Below are positions 16,350 through 25,141 of a stretch of DNA of 64,000 bases, in pieces. The DNA is from Streptomyces violaceoruber (GTDB lineage Bacteria > Actinomycetota > Actinomycetes > Streptomycetales > Streptomycetaceae): the NCBI RefSeq assembly GCF_033406955.1, contig NZ_CP137734.1:1674001-1738000 (forward strand), in the 5' to 3' direction. The notes beneath the pieces are model-generated. The model was not told the DNA's origin and searched no databases. It saw nothing but the letters and a program-made list of their open reading frames with translations. Every line of letters starts with the position of its first letter. Within the stretch, counting starts at the first letter, position 1. Both the position numbers and the translations under genes were made by a program.

Positions 16350-17246
16350 TCAGCCGGTGTAGCTGCGGGCCGTCGAGTCGCGCTGGGCGGGTTCCAGGGC
16401 GCGCAGCCGGGCCTCCACCTCCGGCGGCAGCACCCGGCGTTCGCGCAGCACCCACGGCAGGGCGGCCGTCGCCTCCGCGAAGGCGCGCAGGGACGCGGTG
16501 TCGCGGGGCACGGTACGGGCCAGGTGCAGGGTGCGGCGCAGGGCGGGGCCGACCGGGCGGCGCAGCCAGGTGAACCACAGGGTGTTGCGGATGCCGTGGG
16601 ACCGGCGCACGGTCGAGTCCCGTATCCCGGACGGATGGTGATGGATCGTCAGTTGTCCGGCGTACGTCAGCCACCAGCCGTTCGCGGCGAGGTCGGCGGC
16701 GAGCAGCTCCTCCTCGCCGCCCAGCCACAGCCGGGGGTGGAAGCCGCCCGCGGCCCGGAAGGCGTCGGTGCGCAGGACGGTCGCGGCGGCCAGGAAGGAG
16801 CCGAGCGCCGGTCCCGGGAGCCAGTCGGGGCGGGGCACGGGCGAGTCGCGCAGTTCCTCGACGATCGGGTCCTCGGTGCCCTCCGGTTCGACCAGGATGC
16901 GGGCGGTGACCGAGCCGACCGCCGGGTACCGGTCGAGCAGGTCCGCGGCCCCGGACAGGGAACCGGGCGCCCACCAGGAGTCGTCGTCGCAGAAGGCGAC
17001 GTAGGGGGTCGTGACCTGGCGGACCGCCAGGTTGCGGCCGACGGCGCCCAGGTTGCGGCCGGAGCGCAGGAGCCGTACGCCGGGGTGGTGGCGGGCGACG
17101 GCGGCGGCCGTGCCGTCGGTGGAACCGTTGTCCGTGACGATCACCGCCGGCCGCTCGGGGAGTTCGGCGAGCCGGTCCAGGGTGCGCAGGAGTTCCGCGC
17201 ACCGGTTGTGGGTGATGACGACGACGGTGGTCCGGGCGTCCGTCAT
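16350..17246 (-). CDS. Glycosyltransferase family 2
   Basis: 298 residues. It has the GT-A fold: TTVVVITHNR at the N-terminus, VTDNGSTDG, the metal-binding CDDDSWWAPG (about residue 90) and a late GGEEELLAADLAANGW acceptor-side motif. It is the last gene of the heptose/glycan operon and overlaps the previous gene as ATGA. It is about 33% shorter than GT2 enzymes carrying extra membrane domains and has no transmembrane segment, so it is a cytoplasmic or peripheral transferase. It is a close paralogue of the gene just upstream (same DDDSWWAPG and GGEE motifs). Donor and acceptor are unknown. Confidence 0.9.
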   Translation of the reverse strand: MTDARTTVVVITHNRCAELLRTLDRLAELPERPAVIVTDNGSTDGTAAAVARHHPGVRLLRSGRNLGAVGRNLAVRQVTTPYVAFCDDDSWWAPGSLSGAADLLDRYPAVGSVTARILVEPEGTEDPIVEELRDSPVPRPDWLPGPALGSFLAAATVLRTDAFRAAGGFHPRLWLGGEEELLAADLAANGWWLTYAGQLTIHHHPSGIRDSTVRRSHGIRNTLWFTWLRRPVGPALRRTLHLARTVPRDTASLRAFAEATAALPWVLRERRVLPPEVEARLRALEPAQRDSTARSYTG

Positions 17247-18196
17247 GAGACCGCCCCGCCGGGTCCGTCGGGTCCGTCGGCTCCGTCGAGGAGGCGTGCG
17301 GCCCGTTCCACGTGCGGGGGCAGGGGCCTGCGGGCGCGCAGCGCGGCGGGCAGGCGGGTGAGGGTCTCGCGCAGGGCGTGCCGGGCGTGCGGGTCGCGGC
17401 GGGCGTCGGCGGCGAGGGCCCGGGTGCGGGCCAGTGCGTGCGGCAGCGGGCGGCGCAGCCAGGCGGTGAGGAGTGCGTTGCGCCGTACGACGGCCGGACG
17501 GCCGGTGCGCGGGCGGGGGTGCGGGTGGTGGTGGGCGATGACGTCGGGGCAGTGCGTGACGCCCCAGCCGCGGGCCGCCAAGTCGTAGGCGAGGAGGGTC
17601 TCCTCACCGCCGAAGAAGAGCAGCGGGTGGTAGCCGCCCGCGTCCAGGTAGGCGGTGCGGCGGGCGACGGCGGCGCAGCCGAGGAAGCCGAGCACCTGGG
17701 TGCCGGGGAGGTCGGTGGCCGTGCCGAGGGGGGAGTCGGCGAGCAGGTCGTTGAGGGGGTCGGCGGCGTCGCCGGGGCCGACGAGGGTGCGGGCGGAGAG
17801 CAGGCCGAGCCGGGGGTGGTCGTCGAAGTGCCGGGCGGCGGCGCCGAGGGCGCCCGGCGCCCACCAGGAGTCGTCGTCGCTGAACGCGACGTACGGGGTG
17901 TCGAGGGCGCGCACACCGTGGGTGCGGGCGAGGGCGCCGCGGTTGTACGGCAGGGGGAGGACGCGGACCTGGGGGAAGTCGCGGGCCAGCATGGCGCGGG
18001 TGTCGTCGGTGGAGGCGTTGTCGACGACGAGGACGTCGGGCCGTTCGGGCAGGGCGAGCAGGTTCCGGACGGTGACGGCGAGGCTCGCGCGGCGGTTCCG
18101 GGTGGCGATGACGATGCCGACGGGGGCCGCTCCGGTGGAGTCGGGGTGGCGCCGTTTTGGGGTGACCGTCGGGCCGTGGTGCGCGGGGTGGTTCAT
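17243..18196 (-). CDS. Glycosyltransferase family 2
   Basis: 317 residues, paralogous to the following gene. Motifs: GIVIATRNRRASLAVT, VVDNASTDDTRAM, SDDDSWWAPGALG (DxD) and FFGGEETLLAYDLAARGW. It lacks transmembrane segments. It begins with an ATGA overlap with the GT9 gene and ends with an ATGA overlap with the next GT2. Tandem GT2 paralogues suggest two successive sugar additions to one glycan, but the order is not visible from sequence. Confidence 0.9.
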   Translation of the reverse strand: MNHPAHHGPTVTPKRRHPDSTGAAPVGIVIATRNRRASLAVTVRNLLALPERPDVLVVDNASTDDTRAMLARDFPQVRVLPLPYNRGALARTHGVRALDTPYVAFSDDDSWWAPGALGAAARHFDDHPRLGLLSARTLVGPGDAADPLNDLLADSPLGTATDLPGTQVLGFLGCAAVARRTAYLDAGGYHPLLFFGGEETLLAYDLAARGWGVTHCPDVIAHHHPHPRPRTGRPAVVRRNALLTAWLRRPLPHALARTRALAADARRDPHARHALRETLTRLPAALRARRPLPPHVERAARLLDGADGPDGPGGAVS

Positions 18197-19893
18197 GGTC
18201 CCTCTTCCGGGGCGTCCGGGGTGTCGAGCGCGTCGAGCGCGTCACATGCGTCGAGTACGGCGTCGGGGGTGATCCGCAGCAGCGCGGGGTCGGTGCGTCG
18301 GCCGTGCGGGTCGCCGTCCGGGCCCGGATGCCACAGGGCGCGGTGGCGGGGGTCGGGCGGCGGGCCCCAACGGCTGGGCGGGACCGGGCCGAAGAGGGTC
18401 ACGGAGGGCGTGGCGTGGGCGACGGCGAGGTGGGCGATGCCGGTGTCGCCGCTGACGACGGCGCGGGCGTCCGCGACCAGGGCGGAGAGCCGGCCGTAGG
18501 GCAGGCCGCCGCCGAACACGTCCGTGTCGGGCAGGCCGGCCCGCTTGGCCAGCCGGGCCACCAGGTCCGCCTCGTCCGCTCCCCCGGTGACGACGACCCG
18601 GCGCCCGCGGGCGCGCAGCGCCTCGGCGACGACCGCGTACCGCTCCACGGGCCAGCAGCGGGCGGGGGCGCCCGCCCCGGGGTGCAGGACGACGGCGCCG
18701 GGGGCGGGGGACGGTGCGTCGGGGCGCGGCAGCCGCAGGTCGCGGGCGTCGGCGTCGATGCCGTACCCGCGCAGCAGCCGGCACCACCGCTCGCGCTCGT
18801 GTTCCTCGGCGTACCAGGGCGGGCCGTCCACCTCGGGGGTCCCGGGGTGCGCGAACGCCAGCAGCCGCCGCGGGCCGAGCCGGCTCAGCAGGCGGTGACT
18901 GGGCGGCCCGTTGCCGTGCAGGTCGACGGCGACGTCGGGGGGCGGCCCGGTCCAGTCGAGGGCGTGCGGGACGGCCCGCCCGGGTGCGGCGGCGGGCAGT
19001 ACCCGGTCCACGGCGCCGGTGGCCGCGGCCACGGGGGCCAGTTCGGCGGGGGCGGCCAGCACCAGCTCGTGCCCGGGATAAGCCCGCCGCAACGCCCGCA
19101 GGGCGGGCACTGCGGCCAGCAGGTCCCCGAGCCCGAGGGCCCGCAGCACGAGCACGCGGGGGACGCCTCCGCCCTCGCCGCTGCCGACCGGGTCCGGTCC
19201 TTCCCGCACCGTCCCGGCACCACCCCGGCGCACAGTGGCGGCGACCGGCGGATGCACCGGGTCACCAGTCACCGGCCCGCCGGCCGACCCGGGGAACCCG
19301 GAGCGGCCCTCCCCGGGCTGGGACAGCGGCGTCGCCGCACCCGAACCGGCCACCCGGCCGCCCGCGGACACGTCACGGGCGTCCGCCGGCCGGGCCGGGG
19401 TCGCGCCACGGGCGGCACGCACGGCACGGGCCCCCTGCCCCTGGCCGACGACGGCCCGGTCCCCGCCGCGCCGCCCGGCACCGACGATCCCGCCGCGTGC
19501 CGCCCGGACCGGCGCTTTGTGGACCGGCCCGGCCGGCGACGCCACCGTCCCCGCGCCGTTCGTGTGCCCTCTCAGGACGGCGGACGGCCGGACGCCGGAC
19601 GCCGGGCCCGTCATCCTCGTCGCCCGGGCGGGCCCTCCCGGGCCGGCCGGTGGACGGTCGTACGCCGTGGCCGACGTGGGCCGTGCGCCGTGCCGTGAGG
19701 GCTGCGGTCCCGGTCCCGGCGCGCGGAGCGCGTGCGTCGGCGGGGGCGGGTCGGTCGGGTGGCTCACGACGACCGCGGGCGGTTGGGTGCCCGGCTCGGT
19801 GCCGGCGGCGAGGGGACGGACCGCCGCGGCGCCGACGAGAGGACGGACCGGCGCGGCGCCGGCCGGGGGGCGGGCCGGGGCGGCGGGCCTCAT
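18193..19893 (-). CDS. Glycosyltransferase family 9 (heptosyltransferase-like) with possible disordered N-terminal extension
   Basis: The GT9 domain (about 320 residues) starts near 19160 with VLVLRALGLGDLLAAVPAL and contains VVLHPGAGAPARCWPVERY and a late VVSGDTGIAHLAVA, as in ADP-heptose:LPS heptosyltransferases. The frame is open upstream to an ATG at 19893, which overlaps the previous stop as ATGA; that would add about 246 residues rich in Pro, Ala, Gly and Arg, with GC-rich third positions. A shorter start is the GTG at 19155 with GGAGG about 10 nt upstream, giving 320 residues. I list the long form because the operon's junctions are ATGA/GTGA overlaps; the true start needs proof. It probably transfers a heptose or related sugar. 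Confidence 0.75.
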   Translation of the reverse strand: MRPAAPARPPAGAAPVRPLVGAAAVRPLAAGTEPGTQPPAVVVSHPTDPPPPTHALRAPGPGPQPSRHGARPTSATAYDRPPAGPGGPARATRMTGPASGVRPSAVLRGHTNGAGTVASPAGPVHKAPVRAARGGIVGAGRRGGDRAVVGQGQGARAVRAARGATPARPADARDVSAGGRVAGSGAATPLSQPGEGRSGFPGSAGGPVTGDPVHPPVAATVRRGGAGTVREGPDPVGSGEGGGVPRVLVLRALGLGDLLAAVPALRALRRAYPGHELVLAAPAELAPVAAATGAVDRVLPAAAPGRAVPHALDWTGPPPDVAVDLHGNGPPSHRLLSRLGPRRLLAFAHPGTPEVDGPPWYAEEHERERWCRLLRGYGIDADARDLRLPRPDAPSPAPGAVVLHPGAGAPARCWPVERYAVVAEALRARGRRVVVTGGADEADLVARLAKRAGLPDTDVFGGGLPYGRLSALVADARAVVSGDTGIAHLAVAHATPSVTLFGPVPPSRWGPPPDPRHRALWHPGPDGDPHGRRTDPALLRITPDAVLDACDALDALDTPDAPEEGP

Positions 19894-21281
19894 CGGGCTC
19901 CCTCGGCGGCGCGGGCCAGCAGGGCGGTGGAGGAGCGGCCGTCGAGGTAGGGCAGGAGGACCGCCTGTCCGCCCCACTCCTTCAGGAGCCCGGCCTCGGG
20001 GAGGTCGGCGCCGGCGTAGTCGCCGCCCTTGACCCAGACGTCGGGGCGCAGTTCGCCGAGGAGGCGTTCGGGGGTGTCCTCGTCGAAGACGGCGACCGCG
20101 TCGACGCAGGCGAGGGCGCGCAGGACGCGGACGCGGTCGGCGAGGGGGTTGACGGGGCGGCCGCCGCCCTTGCCGCGCCGGACCGAGGCGTCGGAGTTGA
20201 CGCAGACGACCAGGCAGTCGCCGAGCCGCCGGGCGGCCTGGAGGAGGCCGACGTGTCCGGCGTGCAGCAGGTCGAAGCAGCCGCCGGCGGCGACGACCGT
20301 GCCGTGTTCGGCGCGGATCCGGGCGGCCAGGGCGCCGGGGTCGTCGGTGTCGGGGAGTGCGGCGAGCGCCCGTTCGGAGCCGGCCGGCGGCACGGCGGCC
20401 GCGCCGCCCGCGGCGACGAAGGCCGTGGCGGCGCCCACCGCGCCCTCGACGGCCTCGCCCACCAGCGCGCCGTCGGCGAGCAGCCCGGCCGCGGTGGCCG
20501 CGAACCGGTCCCCCGCGCCGCAGGAGTCGCCGTGGTGGGCGGCGGGCGCGGGGACGAGGAGGGGGTGTTCGCCGTAGGACAGGAGCGCGCCGCGCGAGCC
20601 GAGGGTGACCGTCACGGCGGCCACCCGCCAGTCGCGTACCAGGGCGGCGGCGTTGAGCGCGGCGGCCCGCAGCCCGCCCCCCGGGCGGCCCTCGGACGGC
20701 GCGAAGCCGTGCGCCTCCTTCTCGGCGGGCGTCACCAGGCGGGTGCCGGGAACCGGCGGTCCACCGCGCGGGTGCGGGTCCCAGACCAGCGGCGGGCGCG
20801 CGGCGAGCACGTCGCGCAGGGCGTCCGCCGCGCCGCGGCCGTAGTCGGAGACCAGGACGGCACGGGCGCAACCCAGCGCGTCGCGGGCCTCGTCCGTCGC
20901 CTCGCGGACCCGGCCGCCGCCGCGGTCGAGGCGGACCACGGGGCGGTCCTGGGCGAGGACCCGGGTCTTCTCCGGCACCGTGCCGGTCAGCGGCAACGGG
21001 ATCAGCTTCAGCCAGGGGGCGAGCAGTTCGCGCAGGGCGAGACCGGCCGGGTCCTCGCCCACGCCCGCGATCAGCGTGACCTCGCGGCCGTCGCGGGCGG
21101 CGAGGTACGCGGCGAGGGCGGCGCCGCCCGGGCGGATCCGCTCGGCGCACTCCTGGACAACCGGGACGGGCGCGTCCGGTGCGAGCCGGTCGGCGGTGCC
21201 GGTCAGGTCGCGGTCGAGCAGCGCGTCGCCGACCACGACCAGGGGGGTCCTGTCCGTCCTGACGGCCATGGGTCCGGTCAC
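19890..21281 (-). CDS. HldE-like bifunctional heptose-7-phosphate kinase / heptose-1-phosphate nucleotidyltransferase
   Basis: 463 residues in two parts. Residues about 15-300 are a PfkB-type sugar kinase (VVVGDALLDRDL, SCGAGDRFAATAAGLL with the catalytic GAGD). Residues about 325-460 are a cytidylyltransferase-fold domain with GCFDLLHAGHVGLLQ (HxGH motif) and LRPDVWVKGGDY. This is the HldE (RfaE) order. It would phosphorylate D-glycero-D-manno-heptose 7-phosphate and later make nucleotide-activated heptose. The GTG at 21281 gives a GTGA overlap with the gmhA-like gene; the ATG at 21269, with GGAGGT about 10 nt upstream, is the alternative. The nucleotide used (ADP in Gram-negatives) is not shown by sequence. 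Confidence 0.9.
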   Translation of the reverse strand: MTGPMAVRTDRTPLVVVGDALLDRDLTGTADRLAPDAPVPVVQECAERIRPGGAALAAYLAARDGREVTLIAGVGEDPAGLALRELLAPWLKLIPLPLTGTVPEKTRVLAQDRPVVRLDRGGGRVREATDEARDALGCARAVLVSDYGRGAADALRDVLAARPPLVWDPHPRGGPPVPGTRLVTPAEKEAHGFAPSEGRPGGGLRAAALNAAALVRDWRVAAVTVTLGSRGALLSYGEHPLLVPAPAAHHGDSCGAGDRFAATAAGLLADGALVGEAVEGAVGAATAFVAAGGAAAVPPAGSERALAALPDTDDPGALAARIRAEHGTVVAAGGCFDLLHAGHVGLLQAARRLGDCLVVCVNSDASVRRGKGGGRPVNPLADRVRVLRALACVDAVAVFDEDTPERLLGELRPDVWVKGGDYAGADLPEAGLLKEWGGQAVLLPYLDGRSSTALLARAAEGAR

Positions 21282-21973
21282 CTCCGCTTCCGCTGCGCCG
21301 CGCGCCCCGCGCCCGCCGCGCGTCCCGTGCTCGCCGCACGCTCCCTGCGCGCCGCACGTCCCGTGCTCGCCGCGCTCCCCGCGGCCCGTGCGCCGTGCTC
21401 CCCCCGCTCCAGGGCCGCGTCGAAGGCCGCGCAGATCATGTGGACGGCGACCAGGTGGATCTCCTGCACGGTGGCCGTGGACGGCGCCTCGACGCACAGG
21501 GACTCGTCGCTGCCCGCCATGAGCGGGTTGGGGGCGCGGCCGGTGAGCGCCCAGACCCGTACTCCGGCCGCGCGGGCCGCGTCCGCCGCGGAGAGCAGGT
21601 TGGCGCTGGCGCCGGACGTGGACAGCAGCATCAGGACGTCGCCCTTGCGGCCGTGGGCGCGGACCTGGCGGGCGAACACCTCGTCGACGCCGTAGTCGTT
21701 GGCGATGGCGGTGGTGGAGGAGGTGTCGGCGTGCAGAGCGATCGCGGAGAACGGCGGGCGGTCGTCGCGGTAGCGGCCGACGAGTTCGGCGGTCAGGTGC
21801 TGGGCCTGGGCGGCGCTGCCGCCGTTGCCCGCGGCGAGCAGCCGGCCGCCGCCGCCGAGTACCGCCGCGAGCCGGTCGCCCCACCGCTGGGTGACGTGCG
21901 CGGAGGCGCGGAACGCCCCGAGCGCCACCTGGAGTTCGTCGCAGTGCCCGACGACGGGCGGGTGCACGGTCAT
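21278..21973 (-). CDS. GmhA-like sedoheptulose-7-phosphate isomerase (SIS domain)
   Basis: 231 residues. SIS-domain motifs AAGNGGSAAQAQHLTAELVG and VLMLLSTSGASANLLSAA match GmhA, which converts sedoheptulose 7-phosphate to D-glycero-D-manno-heptopyranose 7-phosphate; NDYGVDEVFARQV also fits. The last 40 residues form a Ser/Thr/Arg/Ala-rich basic tail not found in ordinary GmhA, encoded by degenerate DNA repeats. The ATG at 21973 overlaps the upstream GT4 stop as ATGA. Together with HldE and GmhB it supplies the heptose donor pathway. Confidence 0.9.
   Translation of the reverse strand: MTVHPPVVGHCDELQVALGAFRASAHVTQRWGDRLAAVLGGGGRLLAAGNGGSAAQAQHLTAELVGRYRDDRPPFSAIALHADTSSTTAIANDYGVDEVFARQVRAHGRKGDVLMLLSTSGASANLLSAADAARAAGVRVWALTGRAPNPLMAGSDESLCVEAPSTATVQEIHLVAVHMICAAFDAALERGEHGARAAGSAASTGRAARRERAASTGRAAGAGRAAQRKRR
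21295..21412. repeat. Degenerate tandem repeats in the 3' end of the gmhA-like gene
   Basis: CGTCCCGTGCTCGCCGC occurs twice exactly (about 21321 and 21357) among related GC-rich units. It encodes the repeated STGRAA-type basic tail on the minus strand. Slippage of such units could change the tail length. Confidence 0.5.
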
Positions 21974-23190
21974 GACGCCACCTCCGTCGACAGCGCGTGC
22001 TCGGAGCGGGTCAGCCGGTAGACCTGTTCCGCGCCGTCGGCGACGCGCGCCCAGGTGTAGTGCCGCAGGACGCGTTCGCGGCCGTTCCTGCCGTACTGGC
22101 GGCGCAGCCGTTCGTCGGCGAGGAGTTCGCGGGCGGCCGCCGCGACGGCCCCGGGGTCCTGCGGGGCGACCAGGCGGCCGGTGACGCCGTCGGCGACGGA
22201 GTCGCGGTGGCCGCCGACGTCGGTGGCGAGGACGGGTACACCGCACGCCATGGCCTCCAGCGGCACGATGCCGAACGGCTCGTACACCGGGGTGCACAGC
22301 ACCAGGTCGGAGCTGCGGAGCAGGGCGGGCATGTCGTCGGGGTCGACCGCTCCGAGCAGCCGGACCCGGTCGGCGACGCCGGCGCGGCGGGCGATGCCGG
22401 TCAGGCGCCGGGCCTCGGGCTCGGTCTCCAGGGCACCGGCCGGCGGGCCTCCGGCGATGAGGAGTTCGGCGTCGGGGATGTGGGCCAGGGCGCGGACGGC
22501 CTGGTCGTAGCCCTTGCGGGGGACGAGTCGTCCGCAGGCGAGCAGCCGGTGCCGCAGGCGTCGTTCGGGGGTGCGGCCGGTGTCGGCGGCGGGGTGGAAG
22601 TGCTCGGCGTCCACGCCGCAGGGCACGACGGAGACCTGCCGGGCCGGGACGCCCATGTCGCCGAGTTCGACGACCTCGTCGGTGCAGGTGGCCAGGACCC
22701 GTTCGCAGGTCCGGCCGAGCTGCCGTTCGATGCCGATGCGCTCGTAGGGGCTGGTGTCGCGCATGCCCTGGTGGCGGCGCTTGACGGTGCCGAGGGCGTG
22801 GAAGGTCTGGACGAGGGGGATGCCGTGCGGGGCCGCGCCGATCTGCGAGGCCATGCCGGACATCCAGAAGTGGGCGTGCACCACGTCGGGCCGTTCCCGG
22901 GCCCAGGCGCGGGCCAGGTGGGCGCCGAAGGCGGGCATGTGGGGGAAGAGTTCGTCCTTGGGGACGGCCACGGGCGGCCCGGCCGGCACGTGTTCCACGA
23001 CCGCGCCGCCGGGCAGCGGCACCCGGGCGGGCAGGTCGGTGGCGTCCCGGCGGGTGTAGACCGTGACGTCGTGGCCGCGTCCCGCCAGCTCCTCGGCGAG
23101 ACGGGCCACGTAGACGTTCTGTCCACCGGCGTCGACGCCGCCGAGCGCGGCGAGCGGGCTCGCGTGCTCGGACACCATGGCGATCCTCAT
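21970..23190 (-). CDS. Glycosyltransferase family 4 (GT-B fold)
   Basis: 406 residues. It has the GT4 N-terminal loop GGVDAGGQNVYVARLAEEL, HAHFWMSG, the nucleotide-sugar segment ACGRLVPRKGYDQAV and the ExxxxxxxE-type region YEPFGIVPLEAMACG (about residue 315), all as in retaining GT4 enzymes that use UDP-, GDP- or ADP-sugars. No membrane segments. It is joined by ATGA overlaps to both neighbours. Its position beside gmhA and hldE makes it a candidate for priming or extending the heptose-containing glycan. Confidence 0.9.
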   Translation of the reverse strand: MRIAMVSEHASPLAALGGVDAGGQNVYVARLAEELAGRGHDVTVYTRRDATDLPARVPLPGGAVVEHVPAGPPVAVPKDELFPHMPAFGAHLARAWARERPDVVHAHFWMSGMASQIGAAPHGIPLVQTFHALGTVKRRHQGMRDTSPYERIGIERQLGRTCERVLATCTDEVVELGDMGVPARQVSVVPCGVDAEHFHPAADTGRTPERRLRHRLLACGRLVPRKGYDQAVRALAHIPDAELLIAGGPPAGALETEPEARRLTGIARRAGVADRVRLLGAVDPDDMPALLRSSDLVLCTPVYEPFGIVPLEAMACGVPVLATDVGGHRDSVADGVTGRLVAPQDPGAVAAAARELLADERLRRQYGRNGRERVLRHYTWARVADGAEQVYRLTRSEHALSTEVAS

Positions 23191-24137
23191 CGGGTCACCT
23201 CCTTGAGCAGCCGCTCCCAGTCGTCCAGGAAGCGGGGCAGCCCGTAGTGGGCCAGGGCCGCCGCACGGGCCGCCTCACCGACCGCCCGCGCGTGCGGCGG
23301 GTCGGCGAGGAAGTCGCGTACGGCGTCGGTCAGTACGTCGATACGGTTGGAGACCACCCCGGCGCCGGGCGGCACGGCCTCGGTGACCTCGGTGGTGGCG
23401 AGGGCGACCACGGGCATGCCCAGGTGCATGGCCTCCAGCAGGGACAGGCCGAGGGAGGTCCAGCGGACGGGGTGGACGTAGACGCGGCGGCGGGCCAGTT
23501 CGGTGTGCAGCTCGCTCTGCGGGACGTCCCGGGTGCGGCAGCGGCCGGGGTCGACGCCGAGGTGTTCGGCGAGGCCTTCGGTGCGCATGCCGAACACGTC
23601 GAGCGGCGCGGCCCGGGAGAAGACGGGGAGCAGGTCGGTCCCGGTCGTGCGGCCGCGCCTGATCGGCTCGTTGACGACGACGGCGGCGCGTTCCAGCTCG
23701 CCGGTCCAGCGGTGGCCGGGGTCGACGATGCCGTGCTCGACGACGGTGCTGTGCGTCGGACCGGCGTCCCACATCAGCCGGTTGAAGTGGGTGACGTGGA
23801 CGAGCGTGACGCCCGGGACGTCCGCGGCCGGGTGGCGGGTGCGGGGCACGTCGCCGTCGGGGGCGTTGTGCTCCAGGTAGACCAGCGGCGGGCGCCGGCC
23901 CAGCCAGCGGTCGACCAGGTCGAGTTCGTGCGGGCGCTGGAGGATCACCAGGTCGATGTCCTCGTCCCGCAGCCGCTCCGGCGGTACTTCGACGACGGAT
24001 TCGGGCCAGTCCCAGGTGCGCGCGCGGCCGAGGCCGTCGGGACCGCGGTCGGGGGTGACGGGGACCAGGTAGGTGTGCGGGCCCTGCACGAAGGCCGTGG
24101 TCCACGACCCGTGCACGTGCCACATGAGGATCCTCAT
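23187..24137 (-). CDS. Glycosyltransferase-like protein (GT-B type)
   Basis: 316 residues; ATG at 24137 in an ATGA overlap. The N-terminus MRILMWHVHGSW and the C-terminal part (VYVHPVRWTSLGLSLLEAMH, LGMPVVALATTEV) resemble GT-B glycosyltransferases, where SLLEAM-type helices bind the donor nucleotide sugar. The central QRPHELDLVDRWLG and LEHNAPDGDVPR occur in actinobacterial homologues I recall only as 'glycosyltransferase'. No signal or membrane segments. It works with the other transferases of this operon; specificity is unknown. Confidence 0.8.
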   Translation of the reverse strand: MRILMWHVHGSWTTAFVQGPHTYLVPVTPDRGPDGLGRARTWDWPESVVEVPPERLRDEDIDLVILQRPHELDLVDRWLGRRPPLVYLEHNAPDGDVPRTRHPAADVPGVTLVHVTHFNRLMWDAGPTHSTVVEHGIVDPGHRWTGELERAAVVVNEPIRRGRTTGTDLLPVFSRAAPLDVFGMRTEGLAEHLGVDPGRCRTRDVPQSELHTELARRRVYVHPVRWTSLGLSLLEAMHLGMPVVALATTEVTEAVPPGAGVVSNRIDVLTDAVRDFLADPPHARAVGEAARAAALAHYGLPRFLDDWERLLKEVTR

Positions 24138-25141
24138 GTCTCCCCCATCGGTTGCGTGACGGCGATCAGCTTCTCGACGGCGGCGGCCACGTCGGTGGCC
24201 GTGACGGTGTCCAGGCAGGGATGCCCGGGGACGGGGCAGTCCCGGGCCCTGCTGTCGGCGCAGGGCGCGTCCTGGTCGCCCAGCAGGACGTGGGGGACGC
24301 CGTACGGTCGCCAGCGCTCGGCGGGTACGACGGGGGCGAACAGGGAGACGACGGGGGTGCCGACGGCCGCGGCGAGGTGCGCGGGCGCGGTGTTGCCGGT
24401 GACGACGGCGGCGGCGCCCGCGAGGACGCCGGCCAGGGTGGGGGCGTCGGTGCGGCCCCCGAGGTCGGTGCCGTGGGCGCCGGCGACGTGCGCGGTGAGG
24501 CCGCGCTCGTCGGGGCCGCCGGTGACCAGCACGCGGTGTCCGGCGGCGGCGAGTTCGCGTACGGCCTCGGCGGCGCGCCCGGGACTCCAGGCGCGGGCCG
24601 GGACGCTGGCGCCGGGGTGCAGGACGACGTAGGGGCCGGGCCCGGTGAGGGCGTCGGCGCGCGGCGGGGTGCGTACGCGCAGCCGGCCGTCGTCGGGCGC
24701 GGGGAACCCGGCCGCCTCGGCGAGGTCGAGCGCGGCCTCGGCCTCGTGGGCGTGCGGGGCGCGGTGGTGGCGCAGGTCGAGGAGGGAGCCCGGGTAGTCC
24801 TCGCTGTCGGCGGCGATGTACCGGACGCCGGCGAGGCGCAGCACCAGGGCGGTGGGCAGCGGGGACTGGTGGAAGGAGGTGAGGATCAGCGCGGTGTCGG
24901 CGTCGATGCGTTCCACGAGCGCGTCGATGTCCGGGCGGCTGACGTCGGGCGGCTCGAACCCGCCCCAGGGTGCCTCCCACACCAGCACCTCGTCGATGCC
25001 GGGCAGCAGCCGGGCGGCGGGCGCGCCGCGGGATCCGCACACCATGGTCACGTGGTCGGCCCGCGCGGCGACGGCCCGCACGGCGGGCCCGGCGAGCAGC
25101 ACGTCGCCGAAGCTGTCGAGCCGGGTGACGAGCGCCTTCAC
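24134..25141 (-). CDS. Glycosyltransferase family 9 (heptosyltransferase-like)
   Basis: 335 residues, the standard GT9 length. Motifs: MKALVTRLDSFGDVLLAGPAV at the start, VVLHPGASVPARAWSP (donor-side loop), VLVTGGPDE and the late VVTGNTAPAHLAAAVGTPVVSLF. The C-terminal stretch has three cysteines (APCADSRARDCPVPGHPC) as in many GT9 proteins (cf. CxPxxxxC motifs). It has ATGA overlaps on both sides. This is the second GT9 in the operon, so two heptose-like residues may be added; that is inference from family membership. Confidence 0.9.
   Translation of the reverse strand: MKALVTRLDSFGDVLLAGPAVRAVAARADHVTMVCGSRGAPAARLLPGIDEVLVWEAPWGGFEPPDVSRPDIDALVERIDADTALILTSFHQSPLPTALVLRLAGVRYIAADSEDYPGSLLDLRHHRAPHAHEAEAALDLAEAAGFPAPDDGRLRVRTPPRADALTGPGPYVVLHPGASVPARAWSPGRAAEAVRELAAAGHRVLVTGGPDERGLTAHVAGAHGTDLGGRTDAPTLAGVLAGAAAVVTGNTAPAHLAAAVGTPVVSLFAPVVPAERWRPYGVPHVLLGDQDAPCADSRARDCPVPGHPCLDTVTATDVAAAVEKLIAVTQPMGET

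Noticed and set aside
16310..16350. CCGGGTCC/GGGCCCGG inverted repeat between convergent genes
   Set aside because: It has a mismatch and a 12-nt loop; too weak to call as a terminator though the position is right.
18193..21357. Reading the GT9 frame back past 19893 (over 1000 residues)
   Set aside because: Beyond 19893 it runs antisense-frame through the hldE-like gene, which has clear kinase and nucleotidyltransferase motifs.
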